Shown: one piece after another, positions 8,968 to 16,577 of the stretch
Numbering within the stretch: the first letter of the stretch is position 1
How the letters are laid out: every line of letters begins with the position of its first letter
NCBI RefSeq assembly: GCF_041647995.1
Contig: NZ_JARRIB010000002.1
Span: 62,001-126,000 of the forward strand
DNA length: 64,000 nucleotides
From: Pyrococcus kukulkanii
Lineage (GTDB): Archaea > Methanobacteriota_B > Thermococci > Thermococcales > Thermococcaceae
Direction of reading: 5' to 3'
Notes under the pieces: model-generated
What the model saw: the letters and a program-made list of their open reading frames with translations, nothing else
Databases searched by the model: none
Told to the model about the DNA's origin: nothing
Program-made: the position numbers and the translations under genes

Positions 8968-9430
8968 GCTCCTGCCGGTTCATCTGTACGTTCTTCTACA
9001 TTTGAAGAAGGCTGGAGTTGACTACGCAAAGATGATGGCCAAGGTTAGTGGGCTTCCGGTGGATTTAATCAACGATGCAATAAAGGATCTCATGGAGGCT
9101 GGATTTATAGAGCGTGATCCCGGGAGTGCCATAAAGAGGAGCAAGGCTAGGTTCAAGAAGGCCTTCGAGGTTCACAAGCACCACACGTACTACAGGCTTT
9201 CGAGAAAGGGCGAGCTGTTTCTCAGGTCGTTTGATCCCAGGGAGTACTTTAATTCGCTATTCCCGAATGGATGGGAGGTGGTTAGGGGCCTAGCTGAATG
9301 CAAGAGCGTTAATGAGCTAAACCTTGATGGGGAGAGGGTTAAGGAGCTGAAGATTTATCGGTTTATAACCGAGAAGGGGAGGAAGACCGAGTTCTTTAAG
9401 GTTTTGACAAGTTTTCTCTCTTTTCGATAG
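8936..9430 (+). CDS. DUF2250-like winged-helix protein
   Basis: About 164 residues. The N-terminal half (about 10-80) reads as a winged helix: LPVHLYVLLHLKKAGV, then KMMAKVSGLPVDLINDAIKD, then a basic wing. It resembles the archaeal DUF2250 family of presumed DNA-binding proteins. I chose the ATG at 8936 because GGAGGGAG precedes it closely. An upstream in-frame ATG at 8915 would deepen the overlap with the methyltransferase. Either way the genes overlap out of frame and are probably cotranscribed. The target is unknown. Confidence 0.65.
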   Translation: MQGERAGSFLKLLPVHLYVLLHLKKAGVDYAKMMAKVSGLPVDLINDAIKDLMEAGFIERDPGSAIKRSKARFKKAFEVHKHHTYYRLSRKGELFLRSFDPREYFNSLFPNGWEVVRGLAECKSVNELNLDGERVKELKIYRFITEKGRKTEFFKVLTSFLSFR

Positions 9431-9824
9431 GGATGCCCCATACTGTATGGGGTGCCCCGACATTTCTGTTCATCATTTTAGATATAAGGTTGATTATATC
9501 CAAAATAATGAACAAAAACGAACATTACATGTAAAGGCAGAGAGAGGCCCGAGAACCTCCACTAAACCTGTATTTTTAAAAGAGAAGAGTTATCTCCCAG
9601 AAATTAGGGACACCACCGATTTAAACAACAAATAAAGGACAATTCCTACCTTCATTCCAAATTCAGAGTCCAAAAAGACAGAGAAGATCCAAAGTATTTT
9701 GGAAGGCTTTAGAAGCTAAAATATATTAGCACTGACGAATACGAGAACATTAGAATAACCGTTGCATTTTTATAAAGAAAAGGTGATATACGAACTAGTC
9801 TTACTGCCGTATTTGGTGAATCCA
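9431..9824. other. Intergenic region with two inverted repeats and a promoter
   Basis: No convincing gene. An 8-bp perfect hairpin (CCCCATAC at 9436-9443 and GTATGGGG at 9445-9452) lies directly after the wHTH gene and could be a transcript end. Next comes a long imperfect palindrome at 9468-9513 (see separate entry). The rest is AT-rich and looks degenerate. TTTTTATAAA at about 9766-9775 is a likely TATA box for the downstream gene. Confidence 0.5.
9468..9513. repeat. Long inverted repeat (20-bp arms, 6-nt loop)
   Basis: The left arm 9468-9487 starts GTTCATCATTTT. The right arm 9494-9513 ends AAAATAATGAAC. They are complementary at 18 of 20 positions around a 6-nt centre. This is too long and too AT-rich for a typical archaeal T-tract terminator. 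It could be a miniature inverted-repeat element, a cruciform or a regulator site. Confidence 0.6.
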
Positions 9825-10295
9825 ATGGTGATAAAGATGGGAACGGCGGCAAGAATTGTCATAGCCGTACTTTTAATAGGTTCCCTGGTTTTCATTCCAA
9901 TAGCAACGGTTCAAGTAAACTCCAAAGAGTACCAACTAACGTACTCCGAGGTTGCAGTGTTAGTCTTCACGAAGACTATGGGCTCGATAGTACATGAAGT
10001 AACCACAGAAGACATAGTCCCCCAAATATTTTCGGAAGTTAAGAGCAGAGAAGAGGCGGATATAATTCTATTCCTGTTTATCCTACTTATGACGTTATTA
10101 CTAGCGGCTCCAATAGGTAGTCTAGTAGCGTTAGCTTCAAGGGCTGGCTTTGGTCTCGTTATTATCTCAATGCTTCCAGTTACCGCCTACATACTTAACT
10201 ATGGGAAGCCAGAGGCGGGTCTTTATATTGTGTGGGGTCTTGCACTCTTGGGTCTTGCTCTCGGTGGGCCTAAGAAGGAGAAGCTCAAGAAGTGA
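9825..10295 (+). CDS. Membrane protein of unknown function
   Basis: About 156 residues from the ATG at 9825, which follows GGTGAATCC. An in-frame ATG at 9762 is unlikely because the TATA box (about 9766-9775) would lie inside it. The first hydrophobic segment (about 7-26) is followed by an extracellular-type loop of about 50 residues. Three further membrane segments run from about 76 to 150, and the end is lysine-rich. I do not recognise a family. Confidence 0.6.
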   Translation: MVIKMGTAARIVIAVLLIGSLVFIPIATVQVNSKEYQLTYSEVAVLVFTKTMGSIVHEVTTEDIVPQIFSEVKSREEADIILFLFILLMTLLLAAPIGSLVALASRAGFGLVIISMLPVTAYILNYGKPEAGLYIVWGLALLGLALGGPKKEKLKK

Positions 10296-10408
10296 CTTAC
10301 CATCTTTCTTCGTAACCTTTAATTTTATTATGAGAGCCGGCTTATATAGATGCTAATCCCTGAAAAATGAAAGCTCGCGTATCGGCAGGTGCATTTACCC
10401 ACAATTAT

Positions 10409-10432
10409 AGTAATAAATTGCCATTTATTACT
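10409..10432. terminator. Small inverted repeat between convergent genes
   Basis: AGTAATAAA (10409-10417) and TTTATTACT (10424-10432) form a perfect 9-bp hairpin with a 6-nt loop. It sits between a rightward membrane protein gene and a leftward regulator gene, so a transcript-end role for one or both is plausible. The function is inferred from position only. Confidence 0.35.
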
Positions 10433-10447
10433 ATTAACTGTTGTATT

Positions 10448-11305
10448 TTAGTCCTTAGTTTTAAGTTCTATATTTAAAACTGCCCAAGTTTCATTATTTA
10501 TTTTTTCTAATTTTACTATATTCAAACTTTCAAGTCTTTTTAGAATTCTCCATGTTGTAGTTCTTGGAATACCAAGTTCATTCCTAATATCTGCTTGCCT
10601 CACCTTCCCACCATGGTCAGCAATGTACATTATAACGGCCCTTTCATCCTCGTTAAGGTTGAACTTTTCTGAGAGCTCTTCAAGCGTTATTCCCTTTAAT
10701 CTCTTAAATCTAATCTCTTTTCCAAATATTCCAACTCCCAAACCAATTAATAATCCAAATAACAGAGCTAATGCTGTTTTCCTCGTGTCACTAATTTTCT
10801 CAGCTACAGCCACCGTCTTAGTTATAGTCACGGTTCTCGTCGCAATGCAATGTTCGAAAACGTACTCTATGTACTGTGTTCCCCTAGGCATGACAACGGA
10901 GTTGCCATTTATGCTTAAGGGAATTCCAGATAAGCCAACAATTACGGAATCTTGAGGCAGAATTACCACTTTCGTGTCGTTGAAAGGTAAATTAACCCTC
11001 CAGATTTTTCCTTTTTTCGATGTCAGCTCCGATGTCAAGTAGGAAACTTCAAGAACTCCTGATTCCCCAGGATAAACGACGATTCCATTATTCATGAATA
11101 CAAAAGATACCTCTTTGTCATTTATCTTTACAGATAAATTTGTAAAATCTTGGATAGGGAGGAACACCGAAACGTTCTCTCCTACACTTACATTTTCTAG
11201 GATTTTAACTAGTGCATAACCATCGGGGAAAACTTTGATCGTTACATTATAAGCGAGAACTTTGGGCAGGAGCAGGAGTAAAATTATTATCGCAAGTTTT
11301 TTCAT
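10448..11305 (-). CDS. Membrane-anchored winged-helix regulator
   Basis: 285 residues. A signal peptide/anchor (about 1-18, MKKLAIIILLLLLPKVLAYN) precedes an extracytoplasmic beta-rich domain (about 20-160). One membrane helix follows (about 175-195, ALALLFGLLIGLGVGIFG). The cytoplasmic C-terminus is a winged helix with DERAVIMYIADHGG and then RQADIRNELGIPRTTTWRIL (about 236-255). The layout, sensor outside and DNA-binding domain inside, is that of one-component membrane regulators common in Thermococcales. The start overlaps the upstream DUF134 gene (ATGA), so the two regulators are cotranscribed. Ligand and targets are unknown. Confidence 0.78.
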   Translation of the reverse strand: MKKLAIIILLLLLPKVLAYNVTIKVFPDGYALVKILENVSVGENVSVFLPIQDFTNLSVKINDKEVSFVFMNNGIVVYPGESGVLEVSYLTSELTSKKGKIWRVNLPFNDTKVVILPQDSVIVGLSGIPLSINGNSVVMPRGTQYIEYVFEHCIATRTVTITKTVAVAEKISDTRKTALALLFGLLIGLGVGIFGKEIRFKRLKGITLEELSEKFNLNEDERAVIMYIADHGGKVRQADIRNELGIPRTTTWRILKRLESLNIVKLEKINNETWAVLNIELKTKD

Positions 11306-11640
11306 TCCTCATCACTTACCACTTCATTGCCCTGTGGTAGAATGATTAATTCTCTCCCCTCAACCAACATCTGTGCGATCTTCCTCCTTGCTGAATTAAG
11401 GGCTCTCCATACGGTTCCTCTTGAAACTCCCATTCTCTCTCCCGCTTCTTCCTGGGTAAGTCCCTCATAGTCCACTAGCCTTAGGGCCTCAAACTCCTCG
11501 TACGTCATTATTATCGGTGACTTCGGAGGCCCTACTGGGGGTAGCGCTGGATAGAAGTGTCTAACCTGAGGTATGAAGCCTATCATCCGCATCTTCCTTC
11601 TCCTTCCTCTTCCCCTTCCCCATCCCATCCCTCTCGGCAT
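11302..11640 (-). CDS. DUF134 family putative DNA-binding protein
   Basis: About 112 residues from ATG at 11640 (MPRGMGWGRGRGRRRK); an in-frame ATG at 11649 is also possible. The basic glycine/arginine-rich N-terminus is followed by a sigma-70 region 4-like helix-turn-helix: EFEALRLVDYEGLTQEEAGE, then RMGVSRGTVWRALNSARRKI. This is the DUF134 family signature. Members are predicted regulators and are often near metal or redox genes. The gene overlaps the following membrane regulator by 4 bp. It is divergent from the PPC/DUF296 gene at 11697, sharing a short promoter region. Confidence 0.82.
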   Translation of the reverse strand: MPRGMGWGRGRGRRRKMRMIGFIPQVRHFYPALPPVGPPKSPIIMTYEEFEALRLVDYEGLTQEEAGERMGVSRGTVWRALNSARRKIAQMLVEGRELIILPQGNEVVSDEE

Positions 11641-11696
11641 GGCTATCAATGAGAAGTTTAATGAACTCCTTTATAGCCTTTTATTTGGGTGGTACC

Positions 11697-12104
11697 ATGT
11701 TCTCCGGGGGAAGGATATACATGTTTAGGGTTCCGGAAGGGGAGGAGTTTATAAGGTACATGCATGAGTTCTTGGAGAAGGAGGGAGTTGAGACAGGAAT
11801 AGTGAATGCCATTGGAACGTTAAGGGATCCCAAGGTAGGCTACTTCCTGGAGGGAGAAAAGAGGTACAAGGTTATAGAGCTGAGGGGAACATATGAAATT
11901 GCTTCTCTGATAGGAAACATCAGCCTCAAGGACGGCAAGCCGTTTTTACATGCCCACGTTGTCCTTGGAAATTCAGAGGGCAGGGCCTTTGGGGGTCATT
12001 TAATCGAAGGAAGGGTTCTAGTTGCTGAAGTCTTTGTGCTTGAACTGAAAGGTGAGAGGCTTGAAAGAAAAATGACGGAGAAGGGGTTAGCTCTGTGGCC
12101 CTAA
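11697..12104 (+). CDS. PPC/DUF296 domain protein
   Basis: 135 residues from the ATG at 11697, which follows GGGTGGTACC. It is a single PPC (plant and prokaryote conserved, DUF296) domain: FRVPEGEEFIRYMHEFLEKE, then GIVNAIGTL, EIASLIGNISLKDGKPFLHA, HVVLG and GGHLIEGRV. The histidines in the FLHAHVVLG and GGHL motifs are the conserved metal-site candidates in this fold. The biochemical role is unknown. Its stop overlaps the end of the convergent phoU gene by 4 bp. Confidence 0.8.
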   Translation: MFSGGRIYMFRVPEGEEFIRYMHEFLEKEGVETGIVNAIGTLRDPKVGYFLEGEKRYKVIELRGTYEIASLIGNISLKDGKPFLHAHVVLGNSEGRAFGGHLIEGRVLVAEVFVLELKGERLERKMTEKGLALWP

Positions 12105-12688
12105 ACTCTCTTTCCTTCCTTAACGTAAATCACCTTCCCTCCAATTTCTTTCGCGTGGTCGCATATCCTTTCCAGGTGTCTCAGTATCAGGGCTTCCCCA
12201 GGATGACACTCCTTAATTCTCCTCAGGGAGCTTATGTACAGCTCGTCGACCTTATTGTCTATCTCAAGTATCCTCCCACTCGCCACCTCGTCAAGACTTG
12301 AGAAAGCTTCGATTGCAGTCTTAACTGCTTCCATCGTCAGCTCAAATGCTTCCTTTACTATCTCGCTCCTTAGCTCTCCCAGGATTTTCATTGTCCTCTC
12401 TATTTCCATGGCGTAGCGCGAGATCCTGTAGAGGTCGTAACTAACGTCAATTGCGCTCTGTATGAACCTCAGGTCTGAAGCTACTGGAGAATACCTGACC
12501 AATAGCTCCGTGGCTATATCAAGTATTTCCTCCCTTATCAGCTTCAGCTTTGCGGCTACTTCCTCCGCATCATTGAATTCACCATCTAGAGAAAGCTTTG
12601 CGTACCCCAGGGAGGCTAGAGCTTCTCTCCCCATTTCCTCTAGGAGTTTCCTTATCTGCTCTAAACCCAAATCGAGTAACCTCCTCAT
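12101..12688 (-). CDS. phoU: PhoU-like phosphate signalling protein
   Basis: 195 residues of almost pure alpha-helix. Two three-helix repeats carry the PhoU-type motifs AEEVAAKLKLIREEILDIAT and SDLRFIQSAIDVSYDLYRIS (about 75-94), then DNKVDELY and LILRHLERICDHAKEIG (about 166-182). PhoU proteins bind metal clusters and damp PstSCAB activity when phosphate is plentiful. It is the last gene of the leftward pst operon, 10 bp after a second, more divergent PhoU-like gene. Confidence 0.85.
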   Translation of the reverse strand: MRRLLDLGLEQIRKLLEEMGREALASLGYAKLSLDGEFNDAEEVAAKLKLIREEILDIATELLVRYSPVASDLRFIQSAIDVSYDLYRISRYAMEIERTMKILGELRSEIVKEAFELTMEAVKTAIEAFSSLDEVASGRILEIDNKVDELYISSLRRIKECHPGEALILRHLERICDHAKEIGGKVIYVKEGKRV

Positions 12689-12698
12689 GATATCACCC

Positions 12699-13268
12699 CT
12701 ACGTGATGTAGAGAATAGGAGTTCCTTCGAGGGTCTTCATTCCCCTCTGGTAGTAGAGGGGCGAGGCCAAAATGTGCTTAAGGTGGTTGAACGTTCCTTC
12801 AAGCATGCGAGCGTCATCGCTGTTTTGTAATCCCTGGGAAGGAAGTTCTTCTTCATTAAATTCCTCAAACGCCTCTTGGAGGTATGGGAGTTCATTCCTG
12901 CTTATCTTCCTGTCCCCCGTGAGTCCCTCGACGTCCTCCCGTATCCATGGGATCAGTAGTTTCACTGCCTTCTTAGTAACTTCGCAGTTTGGGCACAGCT
13001 TGGATACTCTCTTAACGTACCTGGCTATTCTGTATAAGTTGTGCAAAACCTCTATACATGCCCTCATGAATCTTAGCTCTCTAGCTAGGGGCTGGAACCT
13101 TAGTAGTATCTCTATTGCGATATCGTTTGCCTTCCACTTTAGATCCATGCCCTTCCACCTTAGCTCCTCTACCATCCTCTCGCTCCTCATGTTCCTCAGT
13201 ACCTCCACGGTAACGCCTCCCAGGCTCTCTATCTCCCATCTCATCCTCTCCATTGGCCGCCACTTCAT
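12699..13268 (-). CDS. PhoU-like protein, divergent second copy
   Basis: 189 residues. The N-terminal half (about 1-110) mirrors the neighbouring PhoU with [20 protein letters not shown] and [18 protein letters not shown]. The C-terminal half departs from the family, has the pair CPNC (about 93-96), and ends in a non-helical tail. It may have a specialised partner or metal site. The start overlaps the end of pstB by 4 bp. Tandem phoU-like genes after pstB are seen in other Thermococcales and Thermotogales, so both probably act on the same transporter. Confidence 0.75.
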   Translation of the reverse strand: MKWRPMERMRWEIESLGGVTVEVLRNMRSERMVEELRWKGMDLKWKANDIAIEILLRFQPLARELRFMRACIEVLHNLYRIARYVKRVSKLCPNCEVTKKAVKLLIPWIREDVEGLTGDRKISRNELPYLQEAFEEFNEEELPSQGLQNSDDARMLEGTFNHLKHILASPLYYQRGMKTLEGTPILYIT

Positions 13269-14020
13269 CCCAGGGCACCTGTAACGTACTTTTCGGTAAG
13301 CTCGTGCTCGGGGTTCTCAAAGACCTTCCTAGTTGGTCCGACCTCGATGAGCTTGCCCATATAGAGAAAGGCCACATAATCAGAAACCCTTGCCGCCTGG
13401 GACGGGGAGTGAGTGACCAGAACTATTGTATATTCTTTCTTTAGCTCGAAAAGCAATTCTTCTATCTTTGCGGTTCCAACTGGGTCTATGTTTGCCGTGG
13501 GCTCGTCCATTAAGAGTATCGAAGGTTGCATTGCTAGGGCCCTGGCAATAACGAGCCTCTGCCTCTGCCCACCGGAGAGGTTTGAGGGGTAGTCGTTCAG
13601 CCTGTTCTTTACTTCATCCCAAAGGGCGGCCTTCCTCAGGGCCCACTCTACCAGCTTGTCGAGATCCTTTCCTTTAGCCATACCGTTCATCTTAGGGCCT
13701 ATCGCGACGTTTTCATAGATCGTCAGGTGGGGGAAGGGGTTAGGGTACTGGAAGACCATTCCTACTTGTCTCCTTACTTCCCTGGGGTCTACATCTTGGG
13801 AGTAGATGTTTCTCCCGAATATCCTGACTTCGCCCTCAACCTTCGCCTCGGGGTTCAGATCGAGGAGCCTGTTGAAGCTCCTCAACAGCGTTGACTTCCC
13901 GCAACCGCTCGGCCCCATAAGCGCGAATATGCAGTTCTTCGGAATCTCCAGGTTTATTCCCTTTATGACGAGGTGGTTCCCGTAACTTATCTTCAGGTCT
14001 TTCGTTTCTATGGCGTTCAC
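13265..14020 (-). CDS. pstB: Phosphate ABC transporter ATP-binding protein
   Basis: 251 residues with all ABC ATPase motifs: Walker [10 protein letters not shown] (about 35-43), Q-loop [11 protein letters not shown], signature LSGGQRQR (about 148-155), Walker [14 protein letters not shown] and switch His in LVTHSPSQA. The asparagine in [10 protein letters not shown] and the P-rich Q-loop are typical of PstB. It powers high-affinity phosphate uptake through PstCA. It overlaps pstA upstream and the second phoU downstream, each by 4 bp. Confidence 0.95.
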   Translation of the reverse strand: MNAIETKDLKISYGNHLVIKGINLEIPKNCIFALMGPSGCGKSTLLRSFNRLLDLNPEAKVEGEVRIFGRNIYSQDVDPREVRRQVGMVFQYPNPFPHLTIYENVAIGPKMNGMAKGKDLDKLVEWALRKAALWDEVKNRLNDYPSNLSGGQRQRLVIARALAMQPSILLMDEPTANIDPVGTAKIEELLFELKKEYTIVLVTHSPSQAARVSDYVAFLYMGKLIEVGPTRKVFENPEHELTEKYVTGALG

Positions 14021-14844
14021 ATTTTCACCTCCCTCAGCTTCATCCTAATCGGAATGAATATCGCGAGGAACATGAGGAGGAGAATGAATGAGGCTCCCCA
14101 TGCTATTGCATGGTATTCCTCACTCGGGCTCTGGATAAAGGTGTATATGAGAAGAGGAATTGCTCCAACGGGTTTTGTTATGCCTTGGAAGTAGACTTGA
14201 TAGGCCCCTCCTATCGTGAAGAGCAGAGGTGCAGTCTCTCCGGCAACCTTTGCCATTCCTATTAGGAAGCCCGTCAGAATTCCCTTCTTTGCCATTGGCG
14301 TAAGAACCCTGAAGACCACTTGGCTCCTTGACAGGCCTAGGGAGTAAGCGGCCTCTTTGTACGTGAACGGGATTCCCCTAAGGGCCTCGTGGGTGTAGAC
14401 TGCAACATAGGGGATCATTATTATAGCAAGGGCTAGGGCCCCAGCTAATAGTGAGAAGCTACCCATTCTGACAACAATGAGCCCCATGACGAAGACTCCA
14501 ACGAGTATCGTGGGAAACTCAAGCATGACTTGGAGTAGCACCCTTGTAGCCCTTCCAAGGATGCTCCCAGGGTTTTCGTAGGCGTAGACACCCGTTAGGT
14601 AGGCAATTGGAAGCCCAATGAGAGATGCAAGTAAAACTAGGAGGATACTTCCCACTATCGCGGGCCCTATGCCCCCTTCCTCAAGGGTTCCAGTTACAAA
14701 GGTCAACCCCCTTTCGAGCACCACGGGCAAGCCTTTCGCAGTTACCGTGACTATTATGTGGAAGAGGGGGAGTATCGTGAGGAGGGTTAAAGCGACTATT
14801 AAGACCATGAACGCCCTGTCCTTTATTTCTCTAAAGTTTGACAT
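14017..14844 (-). CDS. pstA: Phosphate ABC transporter permease
   Basis: 275 residues with six membrane segments and the cytoplasmic EAA-type loop [20 protein letters not shown] (about 163-182) that docks PstB. It forms the channel with PstC. It overlaps pstC by 14 bp and pstB by 4 bp, so translation is coupled through the operon. Length and topology are typical. Confidence 0.93.
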   Translation of the reverse strand: MSNFREIKDRAFMVLIVALTLLTILPLFHIIVTVTAKGLPVVLERGLTFVTGTLEEGGIGPAIVGSILLVLLASLIGLPIAYLTGVYAYENPGSILGRATRVLLQVMLEFPTILVGVFVMGLIVVRMGSFSLLAGALALAIIMIPYVAVYTHEALRGIPFTYKEAAYSLGLSRSQVVFRVLTPMAKKGILTGFLIGMAKVAGETAPLLFTIGGAYQVYFQGITKPVGAIPLLIYTFIQSPSEEYHAIAWGASFILLLMFLAIFIPIRMKLREVKM

Positions 14845-15757
14845 TCTCCTCCCACCTCCTGAGGTACAGAACTCCTGTAACGTTCACGATAAGGCCTATG
14901 AAGAAGAGCATGAGGCCCGCTGCAAATAAAGCAGAGGTCATGTGCTCGTATATAAACGCGTTTCCGAACTGGTTCGCTATAAGGGAAGAGATTGTGCATC
15001 CAGGAGAGAAGAGACCTACAGTTAAGCTGAAGGTGTTTCCTATGACTAAGCTTACGGCCACCGTTTCACCTATTGCCCTACCGAAGGCTAGGATTATTCC
15101 GGAAACGATTGCTGGCTTTATGTATCCGAGGAGAATTTTTGTGGCCTCGTACCTCGTGAGACCCAAAGAGTAAGCTGCTTCCCTGTAAGTGAATGGAATC
15201 GTGGAGTATGCCTCCCTTATTATCGCTGACGCGAAAGGAGTGACCATTATACCAAGGAGCACTCCGGCTGATAGATAGCTGAAGCCTGTTATCGGAGGAT
15301 GGGAGAACAAGGGTATGAACGACAAGTGCTCGTACAGGGGTTGCATCACGTACTTCTTTAGGAAAGGGACCAGGAAGAACACGCCCCATATTCCATAGAT
15401 TATGGTTGGTAAGCCAGCCATTATGTCAGAAACAATTATCAGGGCATCCCTTATTTTACCCGAGGCATAGTCAACGACGAATATCGAATAGGCTATTGAA
15501 AGGGGTAATGCTATTGCAACTGCTATGGCCGATGTATATACACTCCCCCATATCGCCGCAAGTATTCCGTAAAACTCCTTCGAGGGCTCTTCCGCAGCCT
15601 TCCAGATGTTTTTTGTGTATATTGCCAACCCTTCCCAGTGGAATATCGGCATGGCGTTGTAGAGGTATACCATCACCATCAGCACTAGGAGCCCAAAAAC
15701 TAAAGAAATTGCCGGAAGAGTAAGGGCTGAGAATGTGTCCCTAAACCTTAACTGCAT
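14831..15757 (-). CDS. pstC: Phosphate ABC transporter permease
   Basis: 308 residues, six membrane segments, first at about 11-34. The EAA loop is [20 protein letters not shown] (about 196-215). The DIMAGLPTIIYGIWGVFFL stretch (about 110-128) is characteristic of PstC. It partners PstA. Its start overlaps by 17 bp the end of a TIM-barrel gene that separates it from pstS and the phosphatase, an arrangement I have not seen described as standard. Confidence 0.93.
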   Translation of the reverse strand: MQLRFRDTFSALTLPAISLVFGLLVLMVMVYLYNAMPIFHWEGLAIYTKNIWKAAEEPSKEFYGILAAIWGSVYTSAIAVAIALPLSIAYSIFVVDYASGKIRDALIIVSDIMAGLPTIIYGIWGVFFLVPFLKKYVMQPLYEHLSFIPLFSHPPITGFSYLSAGVLLGIMVTPFASAIIREAYSTIPFTYREAAYSLGLTRYEATKILLGYIKPAIVSGIILAFGRAIGETVAVSLVIGNTFSLTVGLFSPGCTISSLIANQFGNAFIYEHMTSALFAAGLMLFFIGLIVNVTGVLYLRRWEENVKL

Positions 15758-16577
15758 ACTTTATCGCCCTCCTTCTAACGAATTCTATGCTCCTGAGAAT
15801 GGAGTCTTCGGAAGAATACCTCCTAATCTCGAGTATAACATTCCTTGGACCCTTTTCAAGAATCTCCCTAAATACGAAGAGTGGGATTTTGCCTTCCCCT
15901 ATGGCCCTGTGCTCATCTCTAATCCCCATGTTATCGTGGAGGTGCACGTGCTCAGGGCTGAGCGTGAGGAAGCTACCGAGATCTAGGCCATACTTCCTTG
16001 CCGTTATGAAGGCGTGGCCTATATCAAAGCAGAAGCCAACGTTGTCCTCAAACATCGGTATGAGCTCATGGGGGAACACCCCAATCCTGTTGTCTAGAAG
16101 GTTCTCGATTACGAGCTTTACCCCGTACTCCTCGGCTATAGTCGCGAGCTCCATGAGTTGCCTCTTAGTGTTTATGAAGGCTTTGTGGTACGATTCGTGA
16201 ATATCTCCACCGTGCATTACCACGTACCTTGCATTTAGGGCTTGGGCTACCCTGAAGACGTTCTCCATAACCCTTATGTTTCTCCTGCTGTACCTCCCCA
16301 GATCAACAGCTATAGTTCTCCCCTCAGAAGTTGGAGAGTGAATCGTGAATCTAACATTGAGAGTTGAGAGTAAGTCTAGGGAGCTCCAGTTGATCCCCTC
16401 TTCCGTGAGAACCTTAATGTCATCAAATCCAAGCTCAATCAAATCAACGCCCAACTCATCAATGGAAATTCCATGGCCGGAAATTTCCCTCACTATATAA
16501 GAGTTCACTCCAACTCTAGTCTTCAATTTAGACACCTCCGGAAATATCAGGAGGGGAGAAAGGCAATAATATCTCAT
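15741..16577 (-). CDS. Xylose isomerase-like TIM-barrel protein (AP endonuclease 2 / sugar isomerase family)
   Basis: Up to 278 residues. The metal-site pattern of this superfamily is intact along the strands: RFTIHSPT, VVMHGGD, LVIENL, GFCFDIGHA, HVHLHDN and NVILEIR. It could be an apurinic endonuclease IV relative, a sugar-phosphate isomerase or a phosphoesterase. The sequence does not decide. Starts are ambiguous: ATG at 16577 lies inside the end of the phosphatase, while an internal TTG about 20 codons later has a better GGAGGTG site. Its place inside the pst operon suggests a role in phosphate scavenging from an organic phosphate or sugar. Confidence 0.75.
   Translation of the reverse strand: MRYYCLSPLLIFPEVSKLKTRVGVNSYIVREISGHGISIDELGVDLIELGFDDIKVLTEEGINWSSLDLLSTLNVRFTIHSPTSEGRTIAVDLGRYSRRNIRVMENVFRVAQALNARYVVMHGGDIHESYHKAFINTKRQLMELATIAEEYGVKLVIENLLDNRIGVFPHELIPMFEDNVGFCFDIGHAFITARKYGLDLGSFLTLSPEHVHLHDNMGIRDEHRAIGEGKIPLFVFREILEKGPRNVILEIRRYSSEDSILRSIEFVRRRAIKYAVKV

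Noticed and set aside
9447-9635. 62-codon open frame over the long palindrome
   Set aside because: It runs through the inverted repeats, has no start signal and reads as random sequence.
12772-13284. 170-codon frame opposite the second PhoU-like gene
   Set aside because: It is serine/leucine-rich antisense shadow of a well-supported gene with PhoU motifs and operon overlaps.
13081-13377. 98-codon frame overlapping pstB and phoU
   Set aside because: Arginine/glycine-rich out-of-frame translation of two real genes; no start signal.
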